A stretch of 64,000 bases of DNA from Dermatemys mawii. Lineage: Eukaryota; Chordata; Testudines; Dermatemydidae. This document shows positions 38,607 through 51,629 of the stretch, piece by piece. Where the stretch lies: positions 18,200,246 to 18,264,245 of the forward strand of contig ML677335.1 of the NCBI GenBank assembly GCA_007922305.1. Direction: 5' to 3'. The notes beneath the pieces were generated by a model. It was not told the DNA's origin. It saw only the letters and a program-made list of their open reading frames with translations, and did no database searches. The translations under genes were made by a program, and so were the position numbers. Numbering within the stretch: position 1 is the stretch's first letter; every line of letters starts with the position of its first letter.

Positions 38607-38687
38607 CTAAAATGTCTGTCCTTTAAAACATACATATTTGTGTCAGCAGTCTAGAGTTCCAGTTTTCATTACAGGCAAGAAATTATA

Positions 38688-39020
38688 GGGCTGTCAAGTG
38701 ATTAAAAAAATTAATTGCAATTAATCATGTTGTTAAACAATAATAGAATACCATTTGTTTAAACATTTTTGGGTGTTTTTCTACATTTTCAAATGTATTG
38801 ATTTCAATTGCAACATAGAATGCAAAGTGTACAGTGCTCACTTTATTTTTTATTACACATATTTGGACTGTAAAAAAAAACAAAAGAAATAGTATTTTTC
38901 AATTCACTTAATACAAGTACTGCAATCTCTTTATCATGAAACTTGAACTTACTAATGTAGAATTAAGTACAAAAAATAACTGCATTCAAAAATAAAGCAA
39001 TGTAAAACTTTACAGCTGTC
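38688..39020. mobile_element. hAT-like DNA transposon fragment
   Basis: 'agggctgtcaagtgattaaa' with 'aattaattgcaattaatcat', then 'gcaaagtgtacagtgctcac' and 'ttcaattcacttaatacaag', a sequence I recognise as a common sauropsid non-coding DNA transposon. The right part is missing. Confidence 0.55.
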
Positions 39021-39035
39021 ACTTCATCTCCTATT

Positions 39036-39208
39036 TTCTGGCAGGAGTTTCTAAGTCTTCTGAGCACATAATCCCAGCTCTTGTCTATTACCCATACAAT
39101 AATGGGCAAACAGAGGGGATTAACCAGGTCTTTGAGCAACATCTTTGCTGTTTCTTGGATTACCACCAAGTTGACTGGGTTTCCCTGCTGGCAATACTGA
39201 GAATGTGA
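39036..39208 (+). pseudogene. Ty3/Gypsy integrase relic
   Basis: Frame 1 from 39036 reads FWQEFLSLL then a stop; a shifted frame then reads LVYYPYNNGQTEGINQVFEQ and HLCCFLDYHQVDW before TGA at 39206-39208. The YHP-NGQTE-N-x-x-LEQ pattern is the end of the Ty3/Gypsy integrase core. Frameshifted, with no LTR or other pol domain adjacent; a dead LTR-retrotransposon fragment. Confidence 0.8.
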
Positions 39209-39209
39209 A

Positions 39210-42200
39210 GTTAGGGGGACAGAATTTATATTGCTGGGACCTTCTTGGGGGTGAGGCCTGGTGGCCCCGTGGAAAGGGGAAGGAAATCAGTCTCTGCCTT
39301 CCAGCTTTGTAGGCACATTTACTCCACTGAAACTGTCTTTGCAAGTGCTATATAATATATAGTATGCTATAGTTGAGGAGATTTTAGTAGGTTATCTGAC
39401 TTATTTTCAATGTCTTAGTGAAACAGCAAATTTATACTCCCTGTCTAACACCTGCCTAGTTCCAAATATGGAATCCCACAGGCAAGGTTTGTTTTAGCTT
39501 CACTACCTCAGAGGTAACACAGATATCCCAGGAAAGCTCTGACAGCACCAGTGGGTGAGGAAAGTCCCAGCATATACTCATATGCCCTGAGCTATACTTC
39601 CTTGTCGTTCAGGAATCCTGACTGACCTCTCGTTGTTGTACATACCTCCATATTACATGATACCTGAACAGAACAACACATCAATTAGGGTGTTTCTTCA
39701 AAAGAAGGTTAGTGCATGGAAAAATGCTGCTGTGCAGTTGTCCAGTATAGTGACATTTTTCTGACATTTGCTTTCTTCTTGTCCTTGTTGGTACTGATTC
39801 CAATGCTGTTTGATTGCACTTCGCAGAACAAGAAGGAAAAAATATCTACATGATGCACCAGCCAAATATATTTCTTAGTCTCCTTCATCAAGTATAACCT
39901 ACAGAAGTCTCTTATCTAGCAAAAGGCTGCCTCTTGTCATGTCTGATCACTCCATTTCCTTCTCCGCTAGAACTTTTCATTTGTGCCTTATTCCCTGAAA
40001 GAGATCTAAGCTAATAGTGAATGGTCTGAGACCAGTCATGTGAATGTCTGTCATGGCGGGACTAGACAACCCAACAAATACCCTGTTCCCTTGGATGTCT
40101 GAGGGGAAACACACTGCACAGGCCTGATGCTTTGAGAGTTGGTTGTTATACCCCACAGAAATCACTGCCTGTTCCAAAGTTAAGCATGTCACATCAAAAT
40201 GCATTTATAGCATGGTGATAGCTTTAGATAGTGACACTGTTTTCGTTTGTCAGCACTTTAACTGACGTTTGGGATCATTTTACTTGAGATAGTATTAGCA
40301 GGCGAAATGAAAATTACACAAAACCTGAACTTTTATAAACATATATTTTCAATAAACAGCAGCTTTTCAGATGTTAGTGAACACTTTTGAGTTCTATGGG
40401 CCAAAATTGTGTGCTGATATAAATGAATGCAGCTCCACTGACTTTAATAAGGACTCACCCATTTACGCCAACAGGAATTTGGTCTGATAATTATTGCCAG
40501 AAATCCAATTTCAATTGACATCTGCTGTAGCAGTCCCAGAGAAGGTTTGACTTGCTTGCCCTCACAGACTTTTTTTTCTTGAGTGACTAGTCCAAGTTTG
40601 GTGCCTTGGATGTTTCGGGTGGGAGAAGAAATTGATGGAGTCTGACATTTTCTTTGATGCAATCTTATTTATTTATAAGGAATGTACAAAGTCCTGCTTC
40701 TCTGAAAGCAGGAGGAACCATGAACAAAAGGAGCAGTTTCTTAGCTTACCGATATGAGTGCTTTTAGCCAACAGACCTCAGAGCTCTCTCTCGAGCTTTT
40801 TTTCCAAGTGCTACTGTGCACACTGGCTACAACTTGTCTTTCTTGCTTTTCTTCTTTGCCTCTCTCTGCTCTGTCTATTCACAGTTTCTGTGCATTTCCT
40901 CTCTCTTGTTTTTCTTTCTTTAGACAATGTCCAAAGAGTGCTGGTCTCTTTACTAAACAAATTAAATACATGATCCTTGCACTGAGGAGTTTATAATCTA
41001 ATTAAAGAAATTATTCAATCCTGGCTGAAGTAGGGTGAAAGAGAGGGCAAGAGACTGGTAATAAATTATGGGGTTACTTTCATTATGAGTACTGTCTTAG
41101 TGGTATTTCTATATGTTCCTTTAAATATATTTATGTAATATATTGAGTTATCTTAATCCACTTCACGGAATTTTATTAAATCTAGGTCCAGTAATCTGAT
41201 TGAGAACTAGAGTAAAATTCTGATATCCTGAAAGTACTAGAAATATCATGAGAAATTTTCTTCTTGCAAGATTCCTTTTTTCAGTTTAAGACCTAAGAAA
41301 CACAGGTAGTTTGGAAAGATTCAGATAACAAGCCAGATTTTTAAATGCTTATATAACCAAAGTCCCAAACCTATCCTTCCTATAGCTTCAATTCAGATCT
41401 TTATATATACCATTCACAAGTTCTTAGATTCAGTGGCATTTATAATATGTTTCTTGTATTTTATATATGATTTTACATTTACCAAAGACCTACATGTATG
41501 TGTTAAACCAGATCTTTTTTTACATGAAGCTTGGGAATTTGGATTGGCGAGACATTCCATAAAGAAGAAAAAGCAGTGAGCTTTTGAAAAATTGTTGTTT
41601 TTCTAACAGTTCAAGGCCGGCTGGCTTTCAAACAAATGCTGTTATCTGAAGTATTGGAATGACCTTGACTACAAAACAATTTAGTACTGTCTACCCTGAT
41701 GGACTGCAGTTGTACAGAAGGCACAGATTGCTCCATAAACTCTGAACTGCTTATGCTGTGGGTGCTCTAGCTCAGCCTAAAGCAGGAGAGAAGAACCAAA
41801 CTAATACTGAGGCTTTTGCAAGTTGCAGTCTATCTTTTGGCTTGCTTTTAGAATAGTGTCTAGGCTCTTCTGCCTGTTTTATGCACAGGAACCCATTTTG
41901 GATTCCAAACCCCTCAAAGTTCCAGCTATTCAGTTTAGAAGATGCATGTTTTCCTTAAAATTAAATAAGCCATTTAGTTCCCATTCCAGGAGAATAACAG
42001 GGCTTCTGGTTCTTGACTGCACTACACATCCTTTTCAGATACATTATATCCTTATGGAATGTCCTTCTGAAATCCTAGGGGCTCGTTTAAATTGAAGATG
42101 TCATATATCTAGTCCTGAGTGAAAGTCAGCAAAGGGCTCAGTGCTTACTGTCACAGAGTCACTCCCACAGAGATCGCCAGTACTTCTTTTGAGTCTGATG

Positions 42201-45200
42201 TGACTGATCTGCTGGGACACAGAATTGTTAAATAACATATAGAAGAACTATTCCTGTTGTAACAATCTAAAAAAGCGAATGTAACTGTTCATTTTTTCCA
42301 CTAGGTGGCATAGTTAAAGTGTAATTTCAGTGATCACTTACTTATTATAAATGTGTCAAAAATAAAAGATTAAGGGTGTTTTCAGATTTAAGATGCAGTT
42401 TAATAATGATACATTTTTATTTGCATACTTATTGTATGTGGCATCATTGTGTTTACATCACTCTATATCGAGATGTTTTTGCATACTATACACAGAATGA
42501 CCCTTAGGTGAAACTATGGTCAATTGACTCCTGCCTATTCCCTCCCCCCCCCCAAAAAAAAAACCTAACCAAAAAACCAGAAACATTCATGTTAGTTTAG
42601 AAGTTTAATGACATTTCAAAGTCCAGTTAATGCCCTTTGATGAGCCTAGAATTACAAAATTGCTTCACAGTATTTAATCCAATTGACAATTTCCCTTGAA
42701 TTCCTGATTCTTAGATGGCAATTTTTATTTTATTTTTTCAAAACAGATGATTGCCTTTCCAGTAAATGGATGGTATGATTTTTATTATATTTCACAGTGT
42801 TAGAATGCTATACAAATATTGTACTAAAAGTACAAAAATAAGTGCTTTATGCACACACTTTTTAATACTGTTCCTGTCTCTTTGCTTTGGCACCTGTTAT
42901 AACTTACCTTATATAAATAGCTGGAAAAAAAAAGAAGTATATAGTTATTTAACAAATGAAAGCGAGAAACATTTTTTTACTGACAGTAGCCTTTTTCATT
43001 AATAGTCGATGTATGGATATATTAGTTCTTGGCAATTTTCACTAATGTATCATTGCTAAAATGATTTAAAATGGATATGTATAAGGGAAAATTGAGCTAA
43101 AACACCAACAATACTATTAATTATTTAAACCTCTGGGCTTAAATGGCTGGGCTTAAATGGTTTCCCTGCAGTGCTTTCATTCTCTGAAAGCAAACAGTTC
43201 TGTAGCAATTGCTGAGGAGAATGCCATAGTTTTTTTTTTAATCACCTTAATGAGACAGTGTCTAAAGTGTATAAATAGAAATAAGCTCCATTAGCTCCAG
43301 CAGTTACAGAAGAACTGAACTTTCACAAATGTGGCCAGATCTTGCACTTTTTATTCAGGCAAAACATCCATTGAAGTTAATGAGAGTTTTACCTCCCCTA
43401 AAAAGAGCAAGACTGGGGCCCATTTCATTTCAGTGGCTATGACATATGAATAAGCTTTTGACAATACAACAATGAATTAAATCGATATGACACTCTAGAG
43501 ATTAGGGAGCACCAAAGAATTGACAAACAACATAATTTCCCTTTTGTTTTCCAAAAATCCTTAAAGGGATACTGCCAAGGTGGGTAAATCCCAAACAATT
43601 ACGTGCCCCCTTTTATATATGAGTACTTTGCACTTAGATACCACTCTCTACCTGAAGATACTGATGAATTTAATCTATGAAGAAGGGGAAAGGACAGTTT
43701 TATAGGCAAGTTTTACAGATAAAGAAAGTGAGCACAAAGGCATTAAGTGACTTGCCAAAATCAGGGTTCCTCATTCTAAGTTATAAAACCACCCATTTTC
43801 CTACACCTTTGATTCTCCTTTCATGCTGGCCTAACTCAAAAATAATGCTACTGAATTTAGAGGAACTACATGGGTGTAGTATATCTGGTGTGAATGCAAT
43901 CAGAATAAAACTATTGCTTTTCTTACCAAAGCTAATGCTTTAAAAAATGAACAAACAACCTGGAAGCTGGAAACAGCATGGATAAGCAATCTTATGATGC
44001 CAAACCAGAGCATGGGTATGATTCTGCTCCCATTGTAGTCAAGGGCAATGGATTTTTATGGCACTATAGCAGGCCTAATGTTAAAAACATAGTTTACGCT
44101 CAAGCCTCCAGTGGATTACAGAGAATAATGAACTAAAAGAAAAAGCAAACATTTTAAAAATGATTACAAATATCTTGACAGTATCCCTTTAAGTTTCCTA
44201 TATAAATTCCACAGAACATACACATTTGAAAGAGTGATTAGGGCTTAGAAGAATGATCCCTGTCTGTCTATAACGAAGTTACAAAACTCTGTAGGAATAG
44301 GTAGACTAATAGCATTAGAGACTATACAGCTTATACATTTGTTCCATTACTACTACAAGTCAACAAAAATACGAGAAAAAAGTAAATACAAACATTTAAC
44401 CGTTATTAGTTTAGTAAACACTATTTCATATACCAATGTGCTTTGAAGAGCTTTATATATATTAAAAACTCTACTTAGAAAAGCAAAATAATTTTCACAG
44501 TGCCATTGTTTCACATATAGGGGTTTACAGATTTGGGGCCTGATCCATTTCTCATTGAAATCAAAGCAACACTCTTAACTACACTGGGTGCAGGCAGGAT
44601 CAGGTAATTTTTTAGCACTGAGTGCCTCTCATGCGACCGGTGTGTCAAAAGGTGAAAGGTGGTGAAAGTACTTGTTTTGCTCTTTGATGGAGAAGATGTG
44701 TAGCTGAAATAGTGGCATTAAAAAAAATGACAGGTGACTACAATATGAAAAATCAGATATTGTAAATACTCCCCGTTAATAATGGAAAATGTTTGTGGAT
44801 AATGTTGAGCTATAGACTAAGATATTGTAAGCTTCCTTTCTCTCTGTACTAAAACTATTATCTATGGGGACCTTAATAACCATTTATTAATTAACATGTA
44901 CAACATTTTGTCACTAAAAAGAGACTAGTACTGAATTATTTTGAATAATAACTTATTGCATGCTCTCTCTGTCTCTGTATTTTGGACTCTACTAGTTTTG
45001 AACTTACAATTGCTTCAAACGCCTAATTGTGCAATAAAATATATGATTTTTTAAAGGAAGAGAGATTTGGGTCAGGACTTATTTTTCTTGATTTCATATG
45101 CATAAAGTAACATTTACAGTTCACCTAATAAGGAAAAACTAGAAACCCAGGACAGTAAATTAAGCTTTCTTATTCTGCTCTTATATGTGCAACTGTAGCA

Positions 45201-48200
45201 TTGTCTGATGAGGATCCTGTTAGAGTGAAGTCAGTTGTCACTACCATACAAAGCAGTAATTTGTGTCTATAAAAGCAAGTTTGTGTTACACTGTGTGATT
45301 GCTATTGTCTGCCACTGCACAACGGTATTGTGTCTGGTTCTTGTTTCATCACTCTATGAACAATGTAGTGTGTTTTCTTGCTGATTGTTTCATTTCAAGC
45401 ATTGCAAATGATTGATGTTAATTAGGTGCAACTTTTGTAATTTAGTGTAGTTTAGTTTTAGCTCAAGTTTTCTTAACTAAAAAAGGGCCCAAACCAAAAT
45501 CTCATATATGAACACTGTTAAATTTTGGGAAAGTTAGGTCCAGATCTGGTGCATCAGGTACATTTCTGTGTGATCTGTCTGGAACCCTTTTCTATAATGT
45601 TTGCGTATTTACAGTAGCAAAAAGATCAAGTCTCACATTCAGCAAATTCCTTTGGGCTTATCTTCTCAGAAATGTCACAGCTTTCTGAGTACAGAACTTC
45701 ATAACTAGTGTTAACTTAGCAGGCTTACAGTGAAGTGAATACCATAGGGGTACGGTGGGAAACTAGGAGAGTCTGTGTGATTACAGTATGCACTATAGGC
45801 TCTACATCCCACAGAAAGATCATGTGAAAGGAGAATGCAGTCTTTCTGACATGCTCAGAAAGACCAGTCTGCCATATCAGAATTGGAATGCAGTATCTTA
45901 CGGTTGGAAGCTCTCCACATTTTGATGTGATTAAAAGATGTGTGCTATACTCAGTATTTTCACTTGTTAGAGAGGAGATGGTTATTCCTGATTAGGTCTG
46001 AGGTGACTGATCTTGCAATGAAAGGATGATTCTCTCATGCTGTAAATCAAAGGGGAATTTTAATATCACCGTAGCTTGCCTGTATGATAAAATGTCATTT
46101 TACAGCCTGCAGACTCTGGCTCCCCAGGCTAGTGGAGAAATCAGGTCATTTCAATGGCTTTTTTTTTTAAAAAAAAGAAACTTGAAAGGTATACGTACAA
46201 TGGCTTTTGGGAGGTTAAAAAGATCACTATCAACTTGCAACCTTAAGAAACTGTAATAAGACCAGGCACTTGCCATACTTGTAAAAAGATTAATAAATAC
46301 AATGGGAAAACATAGTTCAATTAATTAGTCAATTGCAAGGGCCAGCTATAGAATGCAACAGATTATCTTTCAGTTACTAAATTGATACTTCTCTGGATTT
46401 TGGCCAAAAGGCCATAAAAAGATTCTATTGGTTTAAATTATAATGCAACTTTGACATGGCTCCCTTGTCGTGCTAAACTGTTGATGAACACAGGCAGATT
46501 TCTCCAAAGTTCCATTTTCTCACATTTTATACGGCTTTACATTTCTCTTAGTATTATTTTTATAGTGGAGGACAGTGCTCTCAGGGACAATAAGCAATTA
46601 ATTGCTAGTGTAAGAGGGCATAATTCCAAGAACTTGCTTACACCCGCAGTGAATTTGTCCCATTGAGATGACTTGTGCTAGAAGCACACTGACCTTCAGA
46701 GAGATTTAGCAAACAGGATGATTAAATCTCACTTCTGACTTCTCATGGCCTAGTTTAACTGAAAATCAGCCATGGTAAACAAGCCCTCTTTTGGATTTCA
46801 CCATTAGTAGTTACAGGATGCTTTTCTAAATATTTACTCTCTAGGGCAAAGGGATGGGAGATGAAAATAATGCATTATTTTGTTGAGATTTTTCCTTCTT
46901 CTCTACAGACCTGAGCACTACAAGGGGATAGAGAAAACTCCAGTGACTGAAGCCTATCCACTACATTAAACATCAAATCAGCTCTGAAATGCACATAAAC
47001 AAGCACATCAGATTTTACTACTAAATGTGTGAAAACAAGCTTTTGCTGTCCATATAAATCAGGCCTTTAATGTACTGGCCAGAGTTTTCAAAACATTTTA
47101 GATACCTAAATGAGTGTTTAATGCCTCTAATCTAGTGTTTATATGGAAGATAGGCTCATATATGATTTTCAAAGGAAGAAGAGCTGTGTGCAGGACCTCT
47201 GTGTACCCAAGGCTGCCTTAAATTTTATACACTGTTTGCTTAACTTAGGGCACAGTAGGATTTTCTAGCTGGATGGAGGTGCACATGGGCCAATATAGGC
47301 TCATGAAAGTTAGGCATGGTCAGGGAACATCTAACTCATTATGCTTATTACGGATGAGCAGGCACAGTATCAACTCCCTATTGGCTTATGTGAATGAGGT
47401 ACAAGTAAAAAAGCAGCCTCCGAGGGCACAAAGAACTCCTCCTATCCATATACACAGCTGCGAGGAAGAAAGGAAAATAGAGGCTGAGACGTAATGTAGC
47501 TAATGTAGCGAGATCCAGGTACTGGTACTGGACTGGGGTGGTAGCCTGCACACACAGGCTTGATTTGGGGATAGCATGGGAGCTTTGCTGTGCAGAGGAA
47601 GTGAATTGTTTTGTAGAAGGGGGTGAGAGGTTTGCTGTGTTCATGTCCATTCATGTCATGCAGTAGTGGTTGAGGTGGAGCAACACTACCACTCAGCCAC
47701 CTGGAAGAAGGATTCTATTCTCTCTAACTCCTTTTTGTCCCTCTCCCCACTGTGTATAGTCCACTTCTGCCCCTGAGGAATTAGGAGTGACTTAAAAATT
47801 GTGGACTTGGGTGCCTGCCCCCCTTTATGCTTTTCAGTTTTGTTATGCACCACAAATATGGGTATGATAACATAGCTAGCTAATCTGAGAAATCTAACTG
47901 CTTTTCAAGCTACATAATTGGGAATATTTCTGTGTTCAGCATGGATGATTATTTGTAAACACACACAGTAATATATACCTGAGAACCTTTAAGAACTTTT
48001 TCCTGGGCCAAGGTAATTTGTTGGGGTTTTTTCAGTGTGAAAAATTGATTTTTAACTGATTTTTAAAATTTGTTTTGGTATATGTTCCTTAGTAAAACTA
48101 TCAATCTAGGAGTATAAAACTTTCACTAAATCTAATTTTGGACAATAGATTAGTTTAAAATCATGAGTTCACAATAATTATCAGACTGAGCTAGCCTCTT

Positions 48201-48250
48201 GCTGCACTTGATTAAAAGAACACATTGATTTTAATAAAACAAACAGTCTC
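39210..48250 (-). other. Repeat-poor tract, possible long A1CF 3' UTR
   Basis: Nine kb downstream of the A1CF stop (reading the minus strand) with very few recognisable repeats: one MIR at 43680-43830 and short palindromic remnants near 40400, 43340, 44020 and 44530. Short frames here have no recognisable product. Human A1CF has a multi-kilobase 3' UTR, so much of this tract may be transcribed UTR. Several minus-strand AATAAA sites exist and I cannot choose one. A poly-C/poly-A run sits at 42540-42560. Confidence 0.35.
43680..43830 (-). repeat. MIR SINE (decayed)
   Basis: 'ttttacagataaagaaagtg', 'aggcattaagtgacttgcca' and 'aaatcagggttcctcattct' are the reverse complement of the MIR core. Confidence 0.6.
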
Positions 48251-48402
48251 TCAAAATGTTCCATAGCCATCACTACGAGTAGCCACTGCAAAGGCAGGGT
48301 AGGCTTCATAAGTTGCGTAAGGTGCTAAATCTTGTCCCAGTGTCACTGCTTGTTTTAGTTGTGTAGCTGGTACAGTAGCAGCTGGATTAGCAATGGTGTA
48401 TC
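48251..48402 (-). CDS. A1CF: A1CF terminal coding exon
   Basis: 152 bp, phase 1 in, acceptor ttcactgcag on the minus strand. It encodes YTIANPAATVPATQLKQAVT, LGQDLAPYATYEAYPAF and AVATRSDGYGTF, then TGA at 48253-48251. The last residues are the invariant A1CF C-terminus. Confidence 0.96.
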
Positions 48403-51400
48403 CTGCAGTGAAAAACAGACACAAAAATGCATTTTAATGCAAATGTACCTGCAGAGCATGACATAGCTGATAACCATCCTTTTGTCTACACAATTACATA
48501 AATAGGTGGAGATTTCATTTTCAATGGTAACGATATATTTATTAGATTAAATATACTCACTTGTTCTGAAATCTGTGTTTATCAGCTGTTATTATAAATC
48601 AGAGGTCAGCAACCTTTCAGAAGTGGTGTGCCGCGCCTTCATTTATTCCGTGTAATATAAGGTTTTGCATGCCGGTAATACATTTTAATGTTTTTTGAAG
48701 GTTTCTCTCTATAAGTTTATATTATATAAATAAACTATTGCTGTATTTAAAGTAAATACGGTTTTTAAAATATTTAACAAGCTTCATTTGAAATAAAATA
48801 AAAATGCAGATCTTATCAGTTTAGTGTGATCTTTGCCCTTGTGTGTGTATGTGTGTGTGTGTGGATAACGAAAAGGCAGCTGTGCAGCGCACCCCACCCT
48901 GCCCAAGCTCTGAGCCTGGTACTGGATCACAGCCTCCTCCCTAAGCAGGTAGATGCCTTTGTTGGGCTGGGATGGCGTGTCTGTGTGTGGGGGTGGCTGG
49001 GGGTGCAACCCCCCCCAACACACCTCCTTCCCCTGCAATAAGGCTCTGAAGCATGGGGATGGGGAGGGAGCAGACCCAGGGGAGCCCAGTTTGCAGGGAA
49101 ATACAGGCCTGCCTGTGTCCTTTCTCCCCACGCAGGAAGTGGGTGGGTGGGGGGTCACTTGTTGCCAAAGAATATTTCTGCTGCCTTGTAGGGCTTTGTG
49201 CAAGTAGAGAGCTACCCTGGCCCCCCCATGCCTGGGATAGCATGTGTGGCATACAAATCCAAGCTTCCCTTACCATGCCAAGGGAGAGCTGATGCCTACA
49301 CCTTCAGCTCAACACTCTGCCTTGCTGCTCTGTGGGGTGAGGAGAGAGGGAGCAGGGAGGAGGGGAGGGCTCTGATTGCTGCAGGCTCCTATGGCTGTGA
49401 GCAGCTCAGCCCCACCATCCAATCAGCCGCCGTCTCACTCTGCATGGGGGAGACGAGAGTGGGGGAAATCCGGGACATGTGAGCTGGGAGCGTCCCAACA
49501 TTGGCAGGCTCGGTGTTCCAGCTGGCTGCCGGTTCTGGCTGCTGCTGCGCTGTGGCTGCCTGCCTCTTTCGGGGACCTTGGCGTGCCAGTCAAAATCAGC
49601 TCTGGTGCCAGCTTTGGCACGTGTGCCGGGGGTTGCCGACCCCTGTTATAAATGGTAATTTTCCTCTACTTTGCAGTCATATTGGAGAGTGATAGTGTTG
49701 GTATAGCTAATTTAGAGTTTTCATATATAATCCATAGAACACATCATTTCCCAACTTTTTTTCCCCATTATTCACAGAATGATTTTCCCTAGTATTCAGT
49801 TATCTCTAAACTAAGGATGTTATTATAGGCCTATATACTGTATTTCACACTTGGCATATGGAGGACAAGACAGATTTCTGTAACATAAGGATGTTCCTGG
49901 TCAGGTTTCATGAGGAGAAATCTGTATAAATCACGGAATTGCAGACCACCATTCAGTTACTCTTAATCACTCCCAGTTTCCTCACAAAATGGGTGTGTGT
50001 ATAAGTAACATCCTGTAGAGAAGAGAGAGATTTCCAATATATAATCTTGGGAAAATAGTGAAAATTATGCTTCGTATGACTATATAGCACATCTCCCCAA
50101 CATTTCAAGTGGCTCAAGTGGAATGGGCTCAAGAGAGTGGTCCCAGGAGGGGGGTGTTCTGGTACTGATCCTGGGGTTGGGTGGGAGGCTGAGGAGAGGA
50201 CTTGCATGTAGCCCCTGAGGCAGAGTTCAAGGGCAGCAAGATTATTGGGAGGGCTGGGTCAAATGTGAGGAGTATTACAACCCCATGCACCAGGGGCCAG
50301 GTTGAAAAGCCTGCAGCAGAAAGCTGAGCCCAGCCAATCCCATAGGACAGTAGCTACTTCAGCCAGGACAGGAGTTTTCTGGGTCAAAGTGGGAGAGTCT
50401 TGCAAAAGCCAGGACTATTGGGAGGTCTGGTACAGAGAATTTTCCATCTGAATGATTTTTCAACAGAAAATACAGTTTCCAAAAATTGAAATGTTCTGTG
50501 TAAAACTTTTGATTTTGCTGATTTTATTTTTGATATTTTATCAAGAAAACTGAAACAAAATAATATGTCATTTTGGGTTGGTCTGACCAGAGTCAAAATA
50601 TTTTCATTGTTGAACTGACACAAAACCTTTTGTTCGGAGTTGTCAGTAATAAACTGCATTCCATAATCTCCCATGATGCACCACTGTTTCCTCTCTGACC
50701 AAAGGGTGTGGTGTATCACAGAAGATATAGGCCCACCAGGGAGCCTGACCTACTGGGGACAAGTGAAAGGATCAGACAATCAGAACAACAATTCCCATGA
50801 GGCAATGCACCAGAATAAGAAAATACAATTTAATCCTGAACTTGCTAAAAATGAAGTATTTCTGGTCAGTTCAACAAACCAAAAGGAAATATTTAAATTT
50901 GAGAGTGCTGAAATTTTTTGTTTTTGATCAAAATTGTGAAACCATTCATTTCTGAATTGAAATTTTTCTTTATTTTTTTTATTTAATAAAACTGCTGATT
51001 TTTCAGCTTTTTGGTCAGATCGAGGACAGAAAAAAATGGGATGGAAATGTCAATTTTTTGCTCAACTTTAATATATATGTGTGTACTGATTATGTCAGTA
51101 TCCACCCCCACTCCATTCACTGTGAACACCATTGAATCACATGGATGAGAAGAGAAGTCCATATCCATGCCTAAAGTAGAGCGAATAAATGCACATGGAC
51201 AGGATCTGCAGGCTTTCAGCCATAATTGACTAAGGATCTTTGGCCACTAGCGATACTTCATGCTCCTCTGAAGGCATGCACATTTAAAGGCAAGATTTAG
51301 CCTCACATGACTAACTTAGTATTCAGAAAATTATGGAAATACAATGGCAAGTCAAATGTGTTGCAGGCTGAAAAGTTAATGTACATGTATTTGTCAAGCT

Positions 51401-51578
51401 TCCAAGACAAATAAAAAGGGTGGTTGAAAGAAAGGGAGATATTATAATTAAGCAGTAAGTGGGGACTGGGACTGGATTCAATAAAAAGTCCATTTGGCTT
51501 ACATGCTGCGGAAGCCTTCACAAACCCAGACAAATTGATTTTTCTGTGGCTTTGTCAGACTTCTGTGGCAGGAAGCTG

Positions 51579-51629
<51 letters not shown>

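Noticed and set aside
48784..49692. Cluster of overlapping frames on both strands
   Set aside because: All lie in the GC-rich core of a hAT-type element; none has a transposase or other domain.
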